Origin: Candidatus Colimorpha enterica
GTDB lineage: Bacteria > Bacillota > Clostridia > Oscillospirales > CAG-272
Direction: 5' to 3'
DNA: 7,597 nucleotides
Assembly: GCA_018065475.1 (NCBI GenBank)
Contig: JAGHTD010000217.1
Location: 1 to 7,597 of the forward strand
The notes beneath the pieces are model-generated. The model was not told the DNA's origin. It was given only the letters and a program-made list of their open reading frames with translations, and did not search any database. The translations under genes and the position numbers were made by a program. Of the stretch, positions 1-5,549 are shown in pieces (positions within the stretch are counted from its first letter, which is position 1; each line of letters opens with the position of its first letter).

Positions 1-162
1 GTAACCATTCTCCGCGCAGTCCACAAATACAAGGACAGCCGCGAGCAGTTTGAAATGAGAACACACAAGAGACTCATCGACATAAAGAAGCCGTCCAACA
101 AGGTAGTTGAGGCGCTTATGAGTCTGGAGCTTCCCGCAGGTGTTGAGATCGAGCTTAAATAA
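1..162 (+). CDS. rpsJ: 30S ribosomal protein S10 (NusE), C-terminal part
   Basis: The window opens inside this gene; frame 1 gives 53 residues ending in a TAA stop at 160-162. The stretch [16 protein letters not shown] (about residues 13-28 of the fragment) is the S10 family signature, and the end GVEIELK is typical. About half of a normal roughly 102-residue S10 is missing to the left. S10 sits in the head of the 30S subunit. As NusE it also pairs with NusB in transcription antitermination, which is known of the family and not visible here. It is normally the first gene of the S10 operon, so the main promoter and leader lie outside the window. An unusually long 102-nt spacer separates it from rplC. 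Confidence 0.97.
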   Translation, partial: VTILRAVHKYKDSREQFEMRTHKRLIDIKKPSNKVVEALMSLELPAGVEIELK

Positions 163-168
163 GCTGTC

Positions 169-197
169 TTGACGGGCGGAAAACCCGAAGGTTTTAT
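169..197 (+). promoter_or_regulatory. possible internal sigma-A promoter upstream of rplC
   Basis: TTGACG (169-174) matches the -35 consensus at five of six bases. It is followed after exactly 17 bp by TTTTAT (192-197), which matches TATAAT at four of six. A start site near 204 would fall at the foot of the hairpin at 203-234. The same bases also form a small RNA hairpin (180-195), so the promoter reading is only one option. An extended -10 TG is not present. This is weak evidence from pattern matching alone. Confidence 0.22.
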
Positions 198-201
198 GTC
201 A
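170..201 (+). promoter_or_regulatory. RNA hairpin 1 of the rpsJ-rplC spacer
   Basis: AAAACC (180-185) and GGTTTT (190-195) form a perfect 6-bp stem around a CGAA loop. TGAC (170-173) can pair with GTCA (198-201) outside it, leaving an internal loop of GGGCGG against AT. An alternative pairing, CGGG (173-176) with CCCG (184-187), excludes the first stem, so two-state folding is conceivable. No T-run follows the complete outer stem. The four Ts at 192-195 are part of the stem itself, so this is not a convincing terminator. The function is unknown. Confidence 0.4.
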
Positions 202-202
202 T

Positions 203-234
203 GTCGGGGCACGGTAGCCTGCCGATGCTTCGAC
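203..234 (+). promoter_or_regulatory. RNA hairpin 2 of the rpsJ-rplC spacer, candidate rplC leader element
   Basis: Bases 203-214 pair with 222-234. The pairs are GTCG/CGAC, two G-U wobbles, GCA/TGC, a single bulged A at 225, then CGG/CCG, closed by a 7-nt loop (215-221). The 12-pair stem lies 14 nt upstream of the AGGAGG of rplC, and its 3' base is 31 nt before the ATG. Loop bases CCTG (218-221) are complementary to CAGG (248-251), which overlaps the Shine-Dalgarno sequence, so a short pseudoknot could mask it. It shares GTCGGG...CGACCAA with the hairpin upstream of rplN. A regulatory role in L3/L4 expression is inference. Confidence 0.5.
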
Positions 235-264
235 CAATAACTGAAATCAGGAGGAAAAAATCCA

Positions 265-897
265 ATGAAAAAAGGCATTATCGGCAAGAAGATCGGTATG
301 ACACAGATCTTCGACGCAAACGGCAACGTAATTCCTGTAACTCTCATCGAGGCAGGTCCTTGCACGGTCACACAGAAGAAGACCGTAGAAACAGACGGCT
401 ACGACGCAATCCAGCTCGGATTCATGGACGTAGCTGACAGAAAGCTCTCTAAGGCCGAACTCGGACATCTTGCAAAGTCCGGCGCAGGCGCAAAGAAGCA
501 CCTCAAAGAATTCCGTCTTGATGACATCTCCGGATTCAACACGGGCGATACCGTCACCGCTGACATCTTTGCAGCAGGTGAAAAGGTCGACGTTACCGGA
601 ATCACCAAGGGTGACGGTTTCTCCGGTGTCGTAAAGCGCTGGAACGCTCACATCCTCAAGATGACTCACGGTACAGGCCCCGTACACCGTCAGCCCGGTT
701 CCATGGGCCCCAACTCGTCCCCTTCCAGAATCTTCAAGAACAAGATCATGCCGGGACAGTACGGTAATGAGCAGGTAACAGTACTCAATCTTACAGTAGC
801 CAAGGTTGACGCGGAAAAGAACATAGTCGCAATCAAGGGTGCCGTTCCCGGTGCTCGCGGCGGTATCGTGTTCATCCGTAACGCCGTAAAAGGCTGA
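265..897 (+). CDS. rplC: 50S ribosomal protein L3
   Basis: This 210-residue protein has the normal L3 length. L3 is an early 50S assembly protein that binds 23S rRNA and reaches towards the peptidyl transferase centre with an extended loop. The sequence opens with GIIGKKIGMTQIF (residues 4-16), a family hallmark. It also has GFSGVVKRW (118-126), the loop motif THGTGPVHRQPGSMG (134-148) and MPGQYGNEQVTV (162-173). Gln165 aligns with the glutamine of E. coli L3 that is methylated by PrmB. The end GAVPGARGG is typical. The loop is divergent after KRW, where most L3 proteins have a glycine-rich stretch, but the core residues remain. AGGAGG (249-254) is spaced 10 nt from the ATG and fixes the start. 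The gene follows a structured spacer and precedes rplD by 20 nt. Confidence 0.98.
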   Translation: MKKGIIGKKIGMTQIFDANGNVIPVTLIEAGPCTVTQKKTVETDGYDAIQLGFMDVADRKLSKAELGHLAKSGAGAKKHLKEFRLDDISGFNTGDTVTADIFAAGEKVDVTGITKGDGFSGVVKRWNAHILKMTHGTGPVHRQPGSMGPNSSPSRIFKNKIMPGQYGNEQVTVLNLTVAKVDAEKNIVAIKGAVPGARGGIVFIRNAVKG

Positions 898-917
898 TCG
901 GAAGGAGGAAATAAACG

Positions 918-1541
918 ATGCCGAACGTAAAAGTTTTGAATATGCAGGGCGCTGAAGTCGGTGAAATGAACCTCGCCGACAGCGTATTCGCCGTAGAAGT
1001 CAACGCTACCGTTCTTCACACGGCTGTAAGAGCATATCTTATGAATCAGAGACAGGGCACACAGTCCGCTCTCACTCGCACCGAAGTTTCCGGCGGCGGA
1101 ATCAAGCCCTGGAGACAGAAGGGCACGGGACGCGCAAGACAGGGCTCCACGAGATCTCCTCAGTGGACGCACGGCGGAATCGTATTCGCGCCGAAGCCCA
1201 GAGACTATCGCGTAACGATCAACAAGAAGACAAGACAGCTTGCAATCAAGAGCGCGCTTTCCGCTAAGGTTGCCGAGAACGAGCTTATCGTTATCGACGC
1301 AATCACGGCTGAAAACTACAAGACCAAGGTTATGGTCGATATGCTCGCAGCTGTAAAGGCAAAGAAGAAGGCACTCGTAGTGCTCGCCGAGAATGACAAC
1401 AAGGTCGTAAAGAGCCTTGCAAACATCGAAGGCGTCAAGGCAGTCCAGGCAAACTCCGTCAACGTATATGACGTTCTCAACGCCGATACGCTCGTAATTG
1501 CCAAGGCAGCCGCAGAAAAACTTCAGGAGGTATATGCATAA
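918..1541 (+). CDS. rplD: 50S ribosomal protein L4
   Basis: This 207-residue protein has the standard L4 length. L4 binds 23S rRNA domain I, and its long loop lines the polypeptide exit tunnel next to L22. The loop is clear in [19 protein letters not shown] (59-77) followed by [18 protein letters not shown] (80-97), both diagnostic. The globular part follows, with [15 protein letters not shown] around residues 103-117. AAGGAGG (902-908) lies 9 nt before the ATG. The TAA stop at 1539-1541 shares its last base with the ATG of rplW, so the two are probably translationally coupled. The next in-frame codon after the stop is TGA, giving a tandem stop. In E. coli, L4 represses its own operon by binding the S10 leader. 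Whether it acts on the 163-264 spacer here cannot be told from sequence. Confidence 0.98.
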   Translation: MPNVKVLNMQGAEVGEMNLADSVFAVEVNATVLHTAVRAYLMNQRQGTQSALTRTEVSGGGIKPWRQKGTGRARQGSTRSPQWTHGGIVFAPKPRDYRVTINKKTRQLAIKSALSAKVAENELIVIDAITAENYKTKVMVDMLAAVKAKKKALVVLAENDNKVVKSLANIEGVKAVQANSVNVYDVLNADTLVIAKAAAEKLQEVYA

Positions 1542-1837
1542 TGAAATGTGCTTACGATATAATCCGTCGTCCGGTCATCACCGAGGCTTCGATGGACGGT
1601 GTCGAAGGTAAGAAATATACCTTTGAGGTTGCCAAGAGCGCAACGAAGTCTGACATCAAGGCAGCCGTTGAGACCGCATTCGCAGGTGTCAAGGTCGCTG
1701 ATGTCAACACAATCAACATGAAGAGAAAACCGAAAAGACTCGGTGTTCACGAGGGATACACCAGTGAGTGGAAGAAAGCAATCGTTACACTCACCGCTGA
1801 TTCCAAGACGATCGAGTTCTTCGACGGCATGTATTGA
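1541..1837 (+). CDS. rplW: 50S ribosomal protein L23
   Basis: This 98-residue protein matches L23. L23 lies beside the tunnel exit and is the docking site for trigger factor and the signal recognition particle. The N-terminus [11 protein letters not shown] (residues 7-17) is the family pattern, and Glu15 aligns with the Glu18 of E. coli L23 that contacts trigger factor. The central KRKPKRLG (about 61-68) and [10 protein letters not shown] (about 75-84) are also conserved. AGGAGG (1525-1530) lies inside the last codons of rplD, 10 nt before the ATG, and the start overlaps the rplD stop by one base. The gene ends with tandem stops TGA TAA (1835-1840). The second stop is part of the TAAGGAG ribosome-binding site of rplB. 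Confidence 0.98.
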   Translation: MKCAYDIIRRPVITEASMDGVEGKKYTFEVAKSATKSDIKAAVETAFAGVKVADVNTINMKRKPKRLGVHEGYTSEWKKAIVTLTADSKTIEFFDGMY

Positions 1838-1853
1838 TAAGGAGTGAACGAAA

Positions 1854-2687
1854 ATGGCAGTAAAAACATTCAAGCCGACAACTCCGTCGAGAAGAAACAT
1901 GACCGTTCCGTCTTTTGCAGAAGTCACAAAGAAGACTCCTGAAAAGAGCCTGATCGTTATCAAGAAGAAAAACGCAGGCAGAAACAGCTACGGAAGAATC
2001 ACAGTACGTCATCAGGGCGGCGGCAACAAGCTGAAGTACAGAATAGTTGACTTCAAGAGAGAGTGCACCGCAGATGCTTCCACCGTTATCGGTGTTGAGT
2101 ACGATCCTAACAGAACCGCTTATATCGCTCTCGTCGAGGATACAAACGGAAAGAAGAGCTACATCCTCGCTCCCGCAGGTCTCACCGACGGCGACAAGGT
2201 TTACAGCGGTGAAAACGCCGACATCAAGCCGGGCAACACTCTTCCTATCGGAAACATTCCCGTAGGTACTCTTATCCACAACATTGAGCTCTATCCCGGA
2301 AAGGGCGGACAGCTCGTCCGTACCGCCGGCACAGCCGCTCAGCTTATGGCTAAGGAAGACGGTATGGCACAGGTCAGACTCCCTTCCGGAGAAGTCAGAC
2401 TCATCCGTCTTGACTGCAAGGCAACGGTCGGTCAGATCGGAAACATTGAGCACGATACAATAAAGATTGGTAAAGCAGGTAAGACACGCCACCTCGGCAT
2501 CCGTCCTACCGTACGCGGTTCAGTCATGAACCCCGTTGACCACCCTCACGGCGGTGGCGAAGGCCGTGCGCCTATCGGTAAGCCGGGTCCTGTTACACCC
2601 TGGGGCAAGCCTGCTCTCGGTTACAAGACGCGTGCTAAGAAGGCAAAGACCAATAAGTTTATTGTAAAACGCAGAAACGGTAAATAA
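1854..2687 (+). CDS. rplB: 50S ribosomal protein L2
   Basis: This 277-residue protein has the full L2 length. L2 bridges the subunits and is needed for 50S assembly and peptidyl transferase activity. The N-terminal [14 protein letters not shown] (4-17), the [12 protein letters not shown] segment (52-63) and the C-terminal [18 protein letters not shown] (225-242) are diagnostic. His230 aligns with E. coli His229, implicated in peptidyl transferase function. The basic C-terminal end [16 protein letters not shown] is normal. AAGGAG (1839-1844) is 9 nt before the ATG and overlaps the second stop of rplW. The gene ends in tandem stops TAA TAG (2685-2690), the second of which runs into the AGGAGG of rpsS. 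No unusual residues stand out in the core. Confidence 0.98.
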   Translation: MAVKTFKPTTPSRRNMTVPSFAEVTKKTPEKSLIVIKKKNAGRNSYGRITVRHQGGGNKLKYRIVDFKRECTADASTVIGVEYDPNRTAYIALVEDTNGKKSYILAPAGLTDGDKVYSGENADIKPGNTLPIGNIPVGTLIHNIELYPGKGGQLVRTAGTAAQLMAKEDGMAQVRLPSGEVRLIRLDCKATVGQIGNIEHDTIKIGKAGKTRHLGIRPTVRGSVMNPVDHPHGGGEGRAPIGKPGPVTPWGKPALGYKTRAKKAKTNKFIVKRRNGK

Positions 2688-2703
2688 TAGGAGGCAACAG
2701 AAT

Positions 2704-2982
2704 ATGAGCAGAAGCCTTAAAAAAGGACCTTTTGTTGAAGAGAAGCTCTTCAATCGCATCCAGGCGATGAACGCTTCCGGCAACAAGCAGGTGGTTAAGA
2801 CATGGTCAAGAGCTTCCACAATATTTCCTGAATTTGTAGGACACACAATCGCTGTTCACGACGGCAGAAAACACGTTCCGGTATATGTTACCGAGGATAT
2901 GGTAGGACACAAGCTCGGTGAGTTTGCTCCCACGAGAACCTTCAAGGGACATTCCGGTTCCAAGACGTCCAATACACAGTGA
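2704..2982 (+). CDS. rpsS: 30S ribosomal protein S19
   Basis: This 92-residue protein has the usual S19 length. S19 is in the head of the 30S subunit, forms a complex with S13 and contacts the A-site finger of the large subunit. The start [14 protein letters not shown] (2-15), [20 protein letters not shown] (33-52) and [18 protein letters not shown] (66-83) are the classical S19 blocks. AGGAGG (2689-2694) lies 9 nt before the ATG and overlaps the second stop codon of rplB. The TGA stop at 2980-2982 overlaps an ATG (2982-2984), which is not chosen as the rplV start because it has no ribosome-binding site of its own. Confidence 0.98.
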   Translation: MSRSLKKGPFVEEKLFNRIQAMNASGNKQVVKTWSRASTIFPEFVGHTIAVHDGRKHVPVYVTEDMVGHKLGEFAPTRTFKGHSGSKTSNTQ

Positions 2983-2983
2983 T

Positions 2984-2989
2984 GGGGGA
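2984..2989 (+). promoter_or_regulatory. ribosome-binding site deciding the rplV start
   Basis: GGGGGA lies 7 nt upstream of the ATG at 2997 and supports that start. The in-frame candidates at 2979 (GTG) and 2982 (ATG) have no purine-rich sequence at the right distance, because the bases before them code for the SKTSNTQ end of S19. It is weaker than the AGGAGG sites elsewhere in the cluster, so rplV may rely partly on coupling to rpsS. Confidence 0.6.
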
Positions 2990-2996
2990 AAGTCAA

Positions 2997-3332
2997 ATGG
3001 AAGCTATTGCAAAGGTTAATTATGTGAGAATTTCTCCCCGCAAGGTCAAGATCGTTCTCGACCTCGTGAGAAACAAGAACGTAGCAGACGCTATGGCAAT
3101 TCTCAGACTTACTCCCAATGCAGCAACGGAGTATGTATCAAAGCTCGTCAAGAGCGCAGCTGCAAACGCCGAAAACAATTTCGGCATGGATCCCGAGAAG
3201 CTTTACGTATCTTCTTGCTTCGTATGCCCCGGCCCCACTCTGAAGCGTATGCGCCCCAGAGCACACGGCAGAGGCGACAGAGAGCTCAAGAGAACAAGCA
3301 ATATCACAGTGATCGTTTCTGAAAAAGCTTAA
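2997..3332 (+). CDS. rplV: 50S ribosomal protein L22
   Basis: The protein is 111 residues from the ATG at 2997, within the normal 110-115 range. A longer reading from 2979 or 2982 would add MMGES-type residues absent from the family. L22 contacts all domains of 23S rRNA, and its beta-hairpin lines the exit tunnel opposite L4, where changes can give macrolide resistance. [17 protein letters not shown] (9-25) and [13 protein letters not shown] (53-65) are diagnostic. The hairpin is [19 protein letters not shown] (79-97) and then [10 protein letters not shown] (98-107). The acidic residues in GRGDREL are a little unusual, since many L22 proteins are purely basic or neutral there. The gap from rpsS is 14 nt, and rpsC follows after 17 nt. 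Confidence 0.96.
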   Translation: MEAIAKVNYVRISPRKVKIVLDLVRNKNVADAMAILRLTPNAATEYVSKLVKSAAANAENNFGMDPEKLYVSSCFVCPGPTLKRMRPRAHGRGDRELKRTSNITVIVSEKA

Positions 3333-3349
3333 GAAGGAGGAAGAGAATA

Positions 3350-4204
3350 ATGGGTCAGAAAGTTAATCCCCACGGTTTCCGTGTAGGCGTTATCAAAAAC
3401 TGGGATTCCAGATGGTTCACCAAGGACGAAGAGTTCGGTGACACACTCGTTTCGGACTACAACGTCAGAAAAGAACTCAAGAAGAAATATTATGACGCAG
3501 GTATCCCCAAGATCGAAATCGAGCGTGATGCAAATCGCGTAAGAGTCTTCCTTCACTGCGCAAAGCCCGGCATGATCGTCGGACATCAGGGCGCAGAGAT
3601 CAAGAAGCTCAAGGAAGATCTTGAAAAGAAGCTCGGCACAGCCGTTACAGTCAACGTCGTAGAGGTCAAGAACCCCGACGTCAACGCACAGCTCGTTGCC
3701 GAAAATATCGCAAAGCAGCTTGAGGGCCGTGCATCCTTCCGCCGCTCCATGAAGATGGCTATTTCCAGAACCATGAAGCTCGGCGCAAAGGGTATCAAGG
3801 TCACCTGCTCCGGCCGTCTCGCAGGCGCCGAGATCGCAAGAGTCGAGCACTATCATGAGGGTTCGATCCCGCTTCAGACGCTCCGCGCAGACATCGACTA
3901 CGGTTTTGCTGAGGCAAACACCACTTACGGTAAGATCGGTGTCAAGGTCTGGATCTACAAGGGCGAGGTTCTCCGCGACAGCGGCAAGAAGCAGCACTTT
4001 GCAGAGGCCAAGATCGAGATGCCCAAGCCCGAGAGGCGCGGTGACCGCAGAGGCGACCGCAGAAACGGCGACCGTAAGGGCGGCTTCAACAAGGACAGAA
4101 ACGGCGACCGCAGAAACGGCGACCGCAAGCCTTTCCAGGGCAACCGTAACGGCGACCGCCGCAACGCAGCAAAGCCTGCTGTAAAAGAGGGAGGCGAGAA
4201 CTGA
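3350..4204 (+). CDS. rpsC: 30S ribosomal protein S3 with extended GDR-rich tail
   Basis: S3 sits at the mRNA entry tunnel of the 30S subunit, and the family contributes to mRNA unwinding. The start [20 protein letters not shown] is typical. A type II KH domain follows, with its G-x-x-G loop as GHQG (78-81). FRRSMK (130-135) carries the Arg131, Arg132 and Lys135 positions implicated in helicase activity in E. coli. The C-terminal domain [20 protein letters not shown] (154-173) and [14 protein letters not shown] (193-206) are intact. The protein is 284 residues long against the usual 210-235. The excess is a hydrophilic tail from about residue 225 with six GDR units, rich in Arg, Asn and Gly, probably disordered and RNA-facing. 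AAGGAGG (3334-3340) is 9 nt before the ATG. The tail's last codons contain the GGAGG used by rplP. Confidence 0.97.
   Translation: MGQKVNPHGFRVGVIKNWDSRWFTKDEEFGDTLVSDYNVRKELKKKYYDAGIPKIEIERDANRVRVFLHCAKPGMIVGHQGAEIKKLKEDLEKKLGTAVTVNVVEVKNPDVNAQLVAENIAKQLEGRASFRRSMKMAISRTMKLGAKGIKVTCSGRLAGAEIARVEHYHEGSIPLQTLRADIDYGFAEANTTYGKIGVKVWIYKGEVLRDSGKKQHFAEAKIEMPKPERRGDRRGDRRNGDRKGGFNKDRNGDRRNGDRKPFQGNRNGDRRNAAKPAVKEGGEN
4040..4158 (+). repeat. in-frame direct repeats coding the S3 GDR tail
   Basis: The core GGCGACCG (Gly-Asp-Arg) occurs at 4052-4059, 4067-4074, 4103-4110, 4118-4125 and 4151-4158, with a variant GGTGACCG at 4040-4047. A 23-bp unit at 4052-4074 is identical to 4103-4125, offset by 51 bp (17 codons). 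This means the tail could have grown by in-frame duplication and slippage. The repeats keep the frame and are followed by the normal stop. They are a low-complexity coding repeat, not a mobile element or CRISPR array. Confidence 0.85.
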
Positions 4205-4205
4205 T

Positions 4206-4634
4206 ATGTTAATGCCTAAGAGAGTTAAATACAGACGTGTTCAGCGCGGCAGAATGAAAGGCGAAGCACATCGCGGCAACACCCTCACCTACGGTGAGTT
4301 CGGACTTGTTGCACTTCAGCCCGCTTGGATTACAAGCAACCAGATCGAGGCTGCACGTATCGCCATGACACGTTTCACAAAGCGTTCCGGTAATGTCTGG
4401 ACAAAGATATTCCCCGACAAGCCCGTAACCGAGAAGCCCGCCGAGACCCGTATGGGTTCCGGTAAAGGTTCTCCCGAGTACTGGGTAGCAGTCGTTAAGC
4501 CCGGACGCGTAATGTTTGAGATGAGCGGTGTATCCGAAGCTGATGCAAAAGAGGCTATGCGTCTTGCATCCCACAAGCTTCCTATCAAGTGCAAGTTCAT
4601 TTCCAAGACAGAAGCTGCAGCTGAGGAGGATTAA
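4206..4634 (+). CDS. rplP: 50S ribosomal protein L16
   Basis: This 142-residue protein matches L16, which binds near the A-site tRNA and the 5S rRNA region and is added late in 50S assembly. [19 protein letters not shown] (1-19) is the standard Gram-positive N-terminus, and [12 protein letters not shown] (30-41) and [19 protein letters not shown] (82-100) are diagnostic. Arg82 aligns with the arginine hydroxylated in E. coli L16. The first ATG (4206) is chosen over the second (4212) because GGAGG (4190-4194) is 11 nt upstream of it but 17 nt from the other. The N-terminal M-L-M pattern is also usual. Only one base separates it from the rpsC stop, and rpmC begins 3 nt after its end, so the three are probably coupled. 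Confidence 0.97.
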   Translation: MLMPKRVKYRRVQRGRMKGEAHRGNTLTYGEFGLVALQPAWITSNQIEAARIAMTRFTKRSGNVWTKIFPDKPVTEKPAETRMGSGKGSPEYWVAVVKPGRVMFEMSGVSEADAKEAMRLASHKLPIKCKFISKTEAAAEED

Positions 4635-4637
4635 GCC

Positions 4638-4826
4638 GTGAAAGCAAAAGAAATCAGAGAGATGTCTTCCGAAGAGCTTACAAAGAAGCTCGGAGAGCTC
4701 AAGAACGAGCTGTTCAACCTCCGTTTCCAGCATGCGATCAACCAGCTCGAAAACCCCCACAAGATCGTAGAGGTCAAGAGAGATATCGCACGCGTTATGA
4801 CCGTTCTCAACGAGAGAAACGCATGA
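4638..4826 (+). CDS. rpmC: 50S ribosomal protein L29
   Basis: This 62-residue protein has the normal L29 size. L29 is a small two-helix protein near the tunnel exit, next to L23. The sequence is the expected pair of charged helices: MKAKEIREMSSEELTKKLGE (1-20) with LKNELFNLRFQHAINQLENP (21-40), and then KIVEVKRDIARVMTVLNER (42-60). The start is GTG at 4638, supported by AGGAGG (4624-4629) 8 nt upstream within the final codons of rplP. It ends with tandem stops TGA TAA (4824-4829), and here the second stop is not part of a ribosome-binding site. rpsQ follows after 18 nt. Confidence 0.97.
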   Translation: MKAKEIREMSSEELTKKLGELKNELFNLRFQHAINQLENPHKIVEVKRDIARVMTVLNERNA

Positions 4827-4844
4827 TAAGCGAGGGAAAGTAAC

Positions 4845-5102
4845 ATGGAAGAAAGAAATCTCAGAAAAACCCGTGTCGGACTTGTTATCAGCAACAAGAT
4901 GGATAAAACCGCTGTTGTTGCAATCGCCGACAACGTTAAGCACCCCAAGTACGGCAAGGTCATCAAGACCACACTCAAGCTTCACGTCCATGACGAGAAC
5001 AACGAGTGCGGCGTAGGCGACAGAGTAGAGATCATGGAAACAAGACCTCTCTCCAAGACCAAAAGATGGCGTCTTGTCGAAATTATCGAGAAAGCAAAAT
5101 AA
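4845..5102 (+). CDS. rpsQ: 30S ribosomal protein S17
   Basis: This 85-residue protein matches S17, an OB-fold primary binding protein that organises the 5' domain of 16S rRNA. Diagnostic blocks are [20 protein letters not shown] (4-23), [11 protein letters not shown] (33-43) and [20 protein letters not shown] (56-75). The ribosome-binding site GAGGG (4832-4836) is weaker than most in the cluster. It is classically the last gene of the S10 operon. It ends with tandem stops TAA TAG (5100-5105), after which comes a 63-nt spacer able to fold, in contrast to the short gaps of the preceding ten genes. No sequence abnormality was seen. Confidence 0.97.
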   Translation: MEERNLRKTRVGLVISNKMDKTAVVAIADNVKHPKYGKVIKTTLKLHVHDENNECGVGDRVEIMETRPLSKTKRWRLVEIIEKAK

Positions 5103-5104
5103 TA

Positions 5105-5146
5105 GTTGGAAACAGTCGGGCGGAGACGTACCGACCAAGGTTCAAC
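5105..5146 (+). promoter_or_regulatory. nested RNA hairpin at the S10/spc boundary, candidate rplN leader
   Basis: Three nested stems can form. GTTG-g-AA (5105-5111) pairs with TTCAAC (5141-5146), with G5109 bulged. GTCGG (5115-5119) pairs with CCGAC (5131-5135). CG (5121-5122) pairs with CG (5127-5128) around a GAGA loop of the stable GNRA class. G5120 and U5129 can add a wobble pair, leaving A5130 as a single bulge. The middle stem's 3' base is 31 nt before the TTG start of rplN. GTCGGG...CGACCAA is shared with the hairpin at 203-234. No T-run follows, so it is not a terminator. Control of the spc genes is inference. Confidence 0.5.
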
Positions 5147-5148
5147 TC

Positions 5149-5156
5149 AAAGGAGG
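5149..5156 (+). promoter_or_regulatory. ribosome-binding site deciding the rplN TTG start
   Basis: AAAGGAGG, a near-perfect match to the anti-Shine-Dalgarno sequence, lies 9 nt upstream of TTG at 5166. It has no ATG or GTG at a proper distance in this frame. The strong site fits compensation for the weak start codon. It begins two bases after the outer stem of the upstream hairpin, so folding could affect access. Confidence 0.8.
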
Positions 5157-5165
5157 ATTTGCACT

Positions 5166-5534
5166 TTGATACAAAAACAGACATATTTAAAGGTTGCCGA
5201 TAACACCGGTGCTAAGGAAGTAATGTGTATCGGCGTGCTCGGTGGCACAGGCAGACGTTATGCCAACATAGGCGATATTATCGTTTGCTCGGTTAAGAAA
5301 GCCGCTACCGGCGGAACCGTAAAGAAGGGCGACGTTGTAAAGGCTGTTGTAGTCCGTTCCAAGAAGGGACTCAAGCGCAACGACGGCTCGTATATTAAGT
5401 TCGATGAAAACGCTGCGGTCATTGTCAAGGAAGACAAGACCCCTACCGGAACCCGTATTTTTGGCCCGGTAGCAAGAGAGCTTCGTGATAAGGACTTCCT
5501 TAAGATCCTTTCCCTCGCTCCCGAAGTACTTTAA
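5166..5534 (+). CDS. rplN: 50S ribosomal protein L14 (TTG start)
   Basis: From TTG at 5166 the protein is 122 residues, the normal L14 length, starting [20 protein letters not shown] as in the family. An upstream in-frame TTG at 5106 would add a 20-residue leader with no counterpart and no ribosome-binding site, so it is rejected. L14 lies at the subunit interface next to L19 and forms intersubunit bridges; it is also the target of the RsfS silencing factor. [17 protein letters not shown] (24-40), [16 protein letters not shown] (53-68) and [10 protein letters not shown] (97-106) are diagnostic. It is the first gene of the classical spc operon. Its TAA stop is embedded in the TAAGGAGG site of rplX, 15 nt upstream of the next ATG. 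Confidence 0.97.
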   Translation: MIQKQTYLKVADNTGAKEVMCIGVLGGTGRRYANIGDIIVCSVKKAATGGTVKKGDVVKAVVVRSKKGLKRNDGSYIKFDENAAVIVKEDKTPTGTRIFGPVARELRDKDFLKILSLAPEVL

Positions 5535-5549
5535 GGAGGTATCGTTATA

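Noticed and set aside
201..437. 78-codon open frame on the plus strand across the rpsJ-rplC spacer and the start of rplC
   Set aside because: It overlaps rplC in another frame, is a low-complexity basic peptide, and has no plausible ribosome-binding site. The spacer is better explained as structured RNA.
2979..2996. Longer rplV start at GTG 2979 or ATG 2982
   Set aside because: The overlap with the rpsS stop is attractive, but no ribosome-binding site precedes these codons. The extra residues are not family-like, and GGGGGA supports 2997.
4040..4158. CRISPR-like repeat array
   Set aside because: The repeats are short, coding, in frame and within rpsC, with no regular unique spacers.
5106..5134. 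TTGGAA...TACCGA as a promoter for the spc genes
   Set aside because: The -10-like hexamer is a poor match, and the bases are better explained as stems of the spacer hairpin.
4209..5138. 309-codon open frame on the minus strand, opposite rplP, rpmC and rpsQ
   Set aside because: It runs antisense through three clear ribosomal-protein genes, has no recognisable family, and is explained by codon bias of the sense strand. The same applies to 5187-6065 (-), 1791-2492 (-) and 3329-3997 (-).
5106..5165. 20-codon upstream extension of rplN starting at TTG 5106
   Set aside because: It has no ribosome-binding site and no counterpart in L14, and the downstream TTG has an ideal site and the family length.
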